Positions 58,076-64,000 of a stretch of DNA of 64,000 nucleotides are shown here, in pieces (the stretch's first letter is position 1; every line of letters begins with the position of its first letter). This DNA is from Antitrichia curtipendula. Lineage: Eukaryota; Streptophyta; Bryopsida; Hypnales; Leucodontaceae. The notes under the pieces are model-generated. The model had not been told where the DNA came from and ran no database searches. It worked only from the letters and a program-made list of their open reading frames with translations. The stretch is from contig OX579641.1 in assembly GCA_951230915.1 (NCBI GenBank), forward strand, positions 15,912,254 to 15,976,253, in the 5' to 3' direction. Both the position numbers and the translations under genes were made by a program.

Positions 58076-58519
58076 AGACGCGGGAGTGTGCTTAAAATGA
58101 ATTTTAAATGATTTTCGTTTTTTGTTTGCATTCAAGCATTGTAAATGTGTACACTTTTTTCAATATACTTGGCTTTTTGGTTCATGATTTCATTCACATA
58201 GAAACCCTTGTTGCCAATTTGAATTCCTTTTTCATGTTGTGGATGCCTTCCTCCTATGTTAAAAATTGCTAGTAATGCCTAAATGACAACAAATTTTGGA
58301 ATGTGCTTGCCTAATTCAGTCCATTCGGAAAAAAATAAATGCCAATGCTTCAATTGCATAAAGTCAAAAAAATGCCACCTCACTTCAGAATCCAGCACTC
58401 AGAGGCCACCTTCAGTTGCATCCTCAAAACACAAATGGAGCCACATAACCCATAAGCATTTCCAAAAAAAGGCCACCAAGCCATTAGACAGGAAACGACA
58501 AAAAAAACACTGCTCTATA

Positions 58520-58893
58520 CATTAGGATGCACGAGAGCAGAATTGGATCCAAGACTAGGGATCTGAATTGGGCTCTGGTCCACAATGGGTCTGCCAACAG
58601 TAGTCTGATTGGACAACTTCACGTATGCACTTGTGTATTTAGAAGCCCATGTGTCCCCTGACAAGCAAGTTATTTGCTTGCGTAAATGCAAGATTCCAAT
58701 AGAAAAACTAGTCCAAACAAAACCAACTTCGTCACATGAAATTGACTGAAAATTCAATTAAAATACTTGACAAGGTTCTTGACATAATGCAGACATATTA
58801 GATGGATAACTGTACATGAACTCTACGTTGCCATCTTCGATTCCAAGTCAACACATGCGTAGACGTTCCCACATTTAATTAAGAAATGGTGAA
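58520..58893. other. Flank between the hAT element and the carboxypeptidase gene
   Basis: Presumably 3' UTR and flank of the minus-strand carboxypeptidase gene. Nothing else is recognised. The hAT element is thus inserted about 380 bases past the stop codon. Confidence 0.5.
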
Positions 58894-61800
58894 TCAAATA
58901 GATTCAGTACGCGAATCTCCTCTGCTTGGGATCTCCTCAAGGATACTGGCGTTCGAGGGCTTATCACTAAGTGAAATTCCTCTTGTCCAACGGTACAGCA
59001 TTTCAAGCGAGTTTTTGGGTTGATCCATGGGCACCATATGGCCGGCATCATGTACCTGCCAACGTAGATCATCCAGGGCGATAAGGAACATTCCGAGAAG
59101 TGCAAAAATAAAATTGTGGAATCTGGAAGCATTGCAGTGTTCAAAAGTGTCACAGCAACCACTAAAAGGGCCACATGAAAAAGCAAATGCATCTAGTGCA
59201 AGGCAAGCATTGTAAACTGACTTACAGAAGTCAGGCTGACGATGAAACTTGGTTTCAGTAAAATTAGACTACTCTAGAAACTTTTAGACCACGCAGAGAA
59301 TTCTTCCCATAATTCCTAGGGAGACCTATTTGTCAATCATGGCTACACTGCTGAATAAAGTGTAAATTAAATTCTCTGAAAACACTGTTACGAACAGAAA
59401 CAATACACTCGCTGTGTAGGAAAAAGATTGTACCAACTGTAGAAATCTAAGAAGAAAAGGATATACAAGACTGTTAGCTGGAGCCTTCAGACACTAAGAA
59501 GCATACCTTGAGGAATTGCAGTGGTCCATAGCCCGTTGTAAGACCAGCTTCTTTGCCATCGACTTCGAACTCTTTCCAGTTGGCCTTGACATAATCCAGC
59601 TGGCCGGACCACTCCATTGCTGTTACCCACCTGGAATTTCCTGCATTCAGGAAGAAAGGGAAACGGCTAAGAATACCTGGTAACGTACACCTCATTGACC
59701 TGAAGAGCACAAATGGTCAAAAGTGACTGCTTCCATATACATAGAATTTGGAATAAGCGATTCAGAAGCGTCAAGGAGGGTAACAATATGAATGAATAGA
59801 AAGAAGAAATCATGTCCAAGATTGTTGAACGACAAAAATATATTTTGGAAACTTACTTAATTGACCATTAGCTTCCAAAGTGTATTTTCTACTCGTAGTT
59901 TGGGCACTCGGGGGTTTAAAAAAAACTAACAGCTGAAAAGAGAACAAAAACATGAGGACCCGTTGCAGGAAATCCAGAACACGTGATCCGGTACCGTCTC
60001 TGGAACTGATCCACCCTCAAAGGAAGCAATACATGATTTCATTTCATAACATGACCCTGGACATTCAAAAGAACCCTCAAAATATTTGAGTGTTAGAAGC
60101 TCATGGTACTAACCCAACCAATTGCAGATCAGGTCGAATTCTCCAGCGTACACAAGAAGCTCAATTCCGTCCTCCAAGAGCTCCGGAATCCCCTTCTCAA
60201 GGTTTCTCATCCAATCGACAGCCATGGCTTCATACACCAAAGGACTACATGCCACGAACTTTCGGTGGCCAACTCCTAGGGCTTCTCGAGTTGTTTCATT
60301 GTTCAAGAACGTGTCCAAATTTGAAAAGTCGTAGCAAAGAGAACCTTCACACTCCTTCCTCACGTCATAGTACTGCACAAGACAATGGAACACCATTAGC
60401 TTCCCACAACAAACATCGATCATTCCCCTTTCAAATATAACTCTTCAAAACAAGTTCATTTGAATTTTCACTTCATTAACGAATCAATTCCTAAAGAGGA
60501 ACTCAAATTAGCGCATGAAGGAGATGCACACCAACTACCTAACAACAGTAAATTCTTCCCTCGAAAAGGAGCAAATTCTCCGTATGTGCATTGCAGGAAG
60601 GGATCGAGATCAACTAGGTACACCATATAATCTCTCTGCATGTAAACAAAAAATGATCCGAAAACTTACATTGATATTCCCAGTGAGTGCCAAGATAGAA
60701 CTGAAAATGGTCTGACAAATTATAAGAGCTGCAATGCAACCGATGGTTCCCTTTGGACCTGCACATCAGAAAGCGTTCAATGTGTAAGTCAACGCCGGAT
60801 CCTTCGAACCAGGAAATCCGCTGCAATTAGCTCGTTCAAAAGAAAACGCTTCAAAATTGGGCCTCACATTTCAAATCAGTTTTGATTAGGCCGTATGAAG
60901 ACGACCTTTCTTTGTCCAATTTTACTCACTTTTTGGAACGACACGTGTAACCTTCTACAATGGTTCTAGTGATATTAAATTTAGCCCGATCAAGCTACAA
61001 TCTTCACAACAAGATCAATCGAATTAAACATTTTCAAACCGTGAATCCTTGGTTCTTAACGGACCTAAATAGACTGGAAACTAGTCAGCAATAGCGATCA
61101 CATTCTCTTCATGTTAGCAGCCAGACAGTATGAAAGGCTCTATACGTCGTTCTATCGAGGCCTTACCACAAAGTTTGATGGATGCGGCACAAGCGGGATA
61201 TAGCTTGCTTAACCTTTCATGATCTATTGCAGTGATAAGATTCATATCAAGGGCGTAGTCAGCATAAGCTTCATACTGAATATCAGGTTGCGTGAGACCA
61301 TTTCCAATTGCAAAACCCTGCACCAAAAGATAGCGTTAGATCTCGCCACAAAAGCTATGCAAAAATTCCTGCAATAGCTTAGATTCCCTAATAAGATTAG
61401 GGACGAAACGCTGTTGTGGTAACTAGAGGCGATTAGCACCTTCAAATTGATGGGAACACCCTCTTTCTCCTTCAGCGCCTTGTGAAGGCGACCAGCAACC
61501 GCAGGAACGTAGTGTCCTGCATATGACTCGCCAGTGATATAGAACTTGTTCTTCGCATACTCTGGGTGTGCCGCGAAAAATGCCTGCCAAACATACATGT
61601 TTAAAGCATATAAGGTAACCGGAATCAAAGTAACTTGTTGCAACTTCGTAAACTTGATGTTCAACTACCTAAACCATGTTCAAATCAAAATCTACTTAGC
61701 AAACGCATTATCTCGCAAATTACACTGCAAGTAAATAAATTGAGGTATAGGAAGTAATCGACCAGAGCACACCATACACATTCTACACAGTCAGTGACAA

Positions 61801-63926
61801 TTAAAACATTTACAGATTCACATTAAGAATGCATTGAGAAGGCTTGCTCGACACCGTGGGGTCAAAAAAATGACACAAATATCGTTCTATTGCCAATCAA
61901 TCTTTCATAACTTTAGAAGCATAATAAATTATTCCAATCCGATTCATACAAATGCATCTATTACCCAAAATTTGAAGAAGTTTTCATATTATGTTTTCGT
62001 TAACATAGGGTCAATGGCATATCTACCTCAGACACAAAAAGAGAAATAACAAACCTGAAAGAAGTCGTACATGTCTTCACCCACTCCCCTCTCATCGTGG
62101 CGAATGTCACGAATATCAGTGCTGTAACTAAAGCCCGTCCCCACAGGCTGATCCACGAAGATGATGTTGGACACCTGCACAGATTACTGCCCTGTTAGTA
62201 TTCTCACGACACAAAAGAATCTCATTTACAATACAACGGCATAATGTGTTCAGGGTCTCAAATAATGCGAACTCGGATCTTCCAAAGCCAGGGAGTACCT
62301 TATCCCATCCATAATCATTCCAGATCAGAGTGAGATTTTCAGTGATCTTGAAAGGACCATTCTCGTAAAATAATGCCAGTTCACTTGCACAGCCTGGACC
62401 GCCTGTCATCCACAGCACAACAGGGTCGTCTGTCTTGTTCCCACGAGACTCAAAGAAGAAGTAGAACAGCCTGCAGGTTTTTCACCACCACCACCACCGA
62501 GTCAGTGCTAGCAGAACAGACGCTGGGTCAAATCAAATCACCGTGGGACACATGAAGGTGTTACTGATACCATAGAAAAGTATATTGAAAGAGGAGGAGG
62601 CCTGCATATCGAAAGAAAGAATCGTAAGATTTAGAGATATGGGGTGGAAGGTATCAAGTTTCAAATTATTATTGTCATAAAATTTCGAAAAAAAATATTT
62701 ATCCACGACGGAATCTAAATCCAAATCTCTTCAATACACTCTACCACCCACTCACCCTAATCTGACTGCTTGGAAGACAGGCCATATGAGAGGTCAAGTA
62801 GTGTGAAAGTGAGACAAGTGAGTAACAACCAATGAAAGCTTGAGAAGTGTGCAAGATGGGTTACATTAAAGAGATTTATGGTAGAACCGCCCATCACCAA
62901 CCAGTACCCAGTTGCCAACCACTAGGATGTATCAATTTCAATACAGGCTAGGACACAATATCATGATTAATTTTTGGGATAGCTATATTAATGCTCCAAG
63001 GTCGTGATGCCAACTGTCCTTAACTTTGTGTGCTCAAATTAGTAGCAATTACTCTCACAGTGATCAATTATGCACGACTCTACAAAGTGGAGATGGGTTG
63101 AGGCCAACTTTTGGCTTCAAAAATTCATAGTAAATTCAATTCAAGGAAAAAAATCACAAAAATTTGATAATGCCCATCATTTCTATCTTCCTACAGAGTT
63201 GTAAATTCACATTGACTTCTACTGCTCCAAAACATATGTGGAATTGCTTAAGTGGTCGACTATGGGTGGTTCTACCATAAGTGTATGATGTTTCTAAAAT
63301 GCCATCTTAGAATACTCTGCACAAATGCGGCACAATCATTGAAGATAACACACCTATCAAATTCAATTTATGTCAGAATTATCATTTTGAAATCCCCAGT
63401 CAGTAGGTCAGAATAAAGATTTGAGATGAAAGATGAAAAGTCAGGCTATAGTAAGGATCAGGCTTTTGTATTTACGGCAACGACATAGGCCACACTAGAA
63501 TAGAAGAACATAAAATAGTTTCATGGTCGAATTCAATCGCCGATCCGGACAAATAGAAGCGAATAACAGAAAGAGTAAACCCTTAATGGCAAAGCAAAGC
63601 TCAAAGAGGCCTTACTGAGCAGCGTGTGACCTCGCAAGCTTGAAATAGCCCGCATACTGCCCAAGGTCCTCGGTGGTAATCCCGGCGTCCCCTCCAACGT
63701 CCAAATTGATCCTGCGCTCCTCCAACTTCGGCCCATCCAGCAACTCGCCGCTCGCAGATTCATCGGACACCCCTGGAATGAGGTTCAACGCCTTGATCAT
63801 CCGCTCCGCTTGCCCCTGCGGAAAGCGTGCGCTCGATTCATAGCCGGGATCCACCCGTCCAGCATCAGAAACACTGCAAACGAGTGACAAAAGGAGCAAG
63901 GAGCTCCATAGCTTCGCAGATGCCAT
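58894..63926 (-). CDS. SCPL: Serine carboxypeptidase-like protein (S10, SCPL48/49 type), 513 aa
   Basis: A secreted or vacuolar S10 serine carboxypeptidase that removes C-terminal residues at acidic pH. Nine minus-strand exons fit one frame: 63926-63616, 62470-62299, 62174-62055, 61583-61440, 61317-61167, 60758-60670, 60372-60114, 59640-59507 and 59055-58894. The N-terminus is a signal peptide (MASAKLWSSLLLLSLVCSVS) followed by a propeptide-like stretch. The catalytic triad is present: Ser221 in GESYAGHYVPA, Asp409 in VYAGEFDLICNWLG and His466 in VHDAGHMVPMDQP. Substrate-site landmarks are WMTGGPGCASELALFYENGP and DQPVGTGFSYSTD. GFAIGNGLTQPDIQYEAYAD places it with Arabidopsis SCPL48/49. The usual GGPGCSS reads GGPGCAS. 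All introns are GT-AG and length is normal. Introns 1 and 7 carry transposon-derived repeats. The gene looks functional. Confidence 0.95.
59722..59910 (+). repeat. Dispersed repeat family A, copy 3 (carboxypeptidase intron)
   Basis: AAAAGTGACTGCTTCCATAT, then GAAGCGTCAAGGAGGGTAAC, GAATAGAAAGAAGAAATCATG and CATTAGCTTCCAAAG follow the same order as 3646-3815. It lies within the intron between exons 7 and 8. Confidence 0.6.
62879..63277 (-). mobile_element. TA-flanked MITE (family D), copy 2, in carboxypeptidase intron 1
   Basis: The ends TGGTAGAACCGCCCATCA and (complement of the right end) TGGTAGAACCACCCATAG match at 16 of 18 bases and are bordered by TA on both sides (62877-62878, 63278-63279). 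A TA duplication points to the Tc1/mariner (Stowaway-like) group, though the terminal sequence is not the usual Stowaway one. It is the reverse complement of 45379-45777. 399 bp, non-coding. Confidence 0.75.
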
Positions 63927-64000
63927 CGATTTCGAAATTCCTAGTTGATGAAGAGGTTGTCAGCCAACCATCAATGCTTCCACCAATCCACAAAATGCAA

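Larger units (their letters stand above)
53235..58511 (+). mobile_element. Complete hAT transposon, 5277 bp
   Basis: The left end CAGTGTTGTTTTTTTGGG at 53235 and the complement of the right end, CAGTGTTTTTTTTGTCG, form a short terminal inverted repeat of the hAT type. An exact 8-bp duplication CTCTATAC flanks it (53227-53234 and 58512-58519). The interior is much more GC-rich than the surrounding DNA and encodes one hAT transposase in several exons. The exact duplication argues for a relatively recent insertion compared with the neighbouring relics. The subterminal left region (53,235-54,070) is non-coding apart from short chance frames. Confidence 0.9.

Overview
The window is nuclear DNA of a land plant. 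The recognisable genes carry short GT-AG introns. They encode a plant mitochondrial ATP synthase 24 kDa (FAd) subunit, a remorin, a WRAP73/WDR8-type WD40 protein, a small SRC2-like C2 protein and a vacuolar-type serine carboxypeptidase. Remorins occur only in plants. Gene density is low, and AT-rich transposon-derived DNA with a piggyBac-type transposase fills the gaps, so a non-seed plant such as a bryophyte is my first guess. The species itself cannot be read from the sequence.

Layout. 1-4.1 kb: 3' five exons of the FAd gene (+). 4.4-16.3 kb: a nest of mobile DNA: a CACTA-type MITE, a Ty3/gypsy relic on the minus strand (integrase, RNase H and reverse transcriptase blocks) split by later insertions, and a segment of about 1.4 kb studded with two families of short perfect palindromes. 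16.8-21.6 kb: remorin gene (+). 22.5-31.8 kb: TTAA-bounded elements, a decayed piggyBac-like transposase interrupted by a CACTA hairpin MITE and an hAT-type MITE, and a 360-bp foldback. 34.05-37.65 kb: WDR8-like gene (+), convergent with the C2 gene (-) at 38.2-39.4 kb. 39.4-52.5 kb: tandem and inverted repeats and several delimited MITEs. 53.2-58.5 kb: one complete hAT transposon with 8-bp target duplication and a stop-interrupted transposase. 58.9-63.9 kb: nine-exon serine carboxypeptidase gene (-).

The five host genes are unrelated housekeeping or membrane/secretory genes and do not form a pathway. The coherent biology lies in the mobile DNA: hAT, CACTA, TA-flanked and TTAA-flanked (piggyBac-type) elements inserted into each other. 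In two cases, removing a MITE plus one copy of its target duplication rejoins the interrupted reading frame. The least explained signal is the palindrome-rich block at 9.0-10.3 kb: seven copies of a 13-bp stem-loop motif whose two arms vary together, interspersed with GACAA-N-TTGTC palindromes.

Exon boundaries were read by eye from splice consensus, frame and remembered family conservation. No alignment or search was run, and percent identities are deliberately not given.
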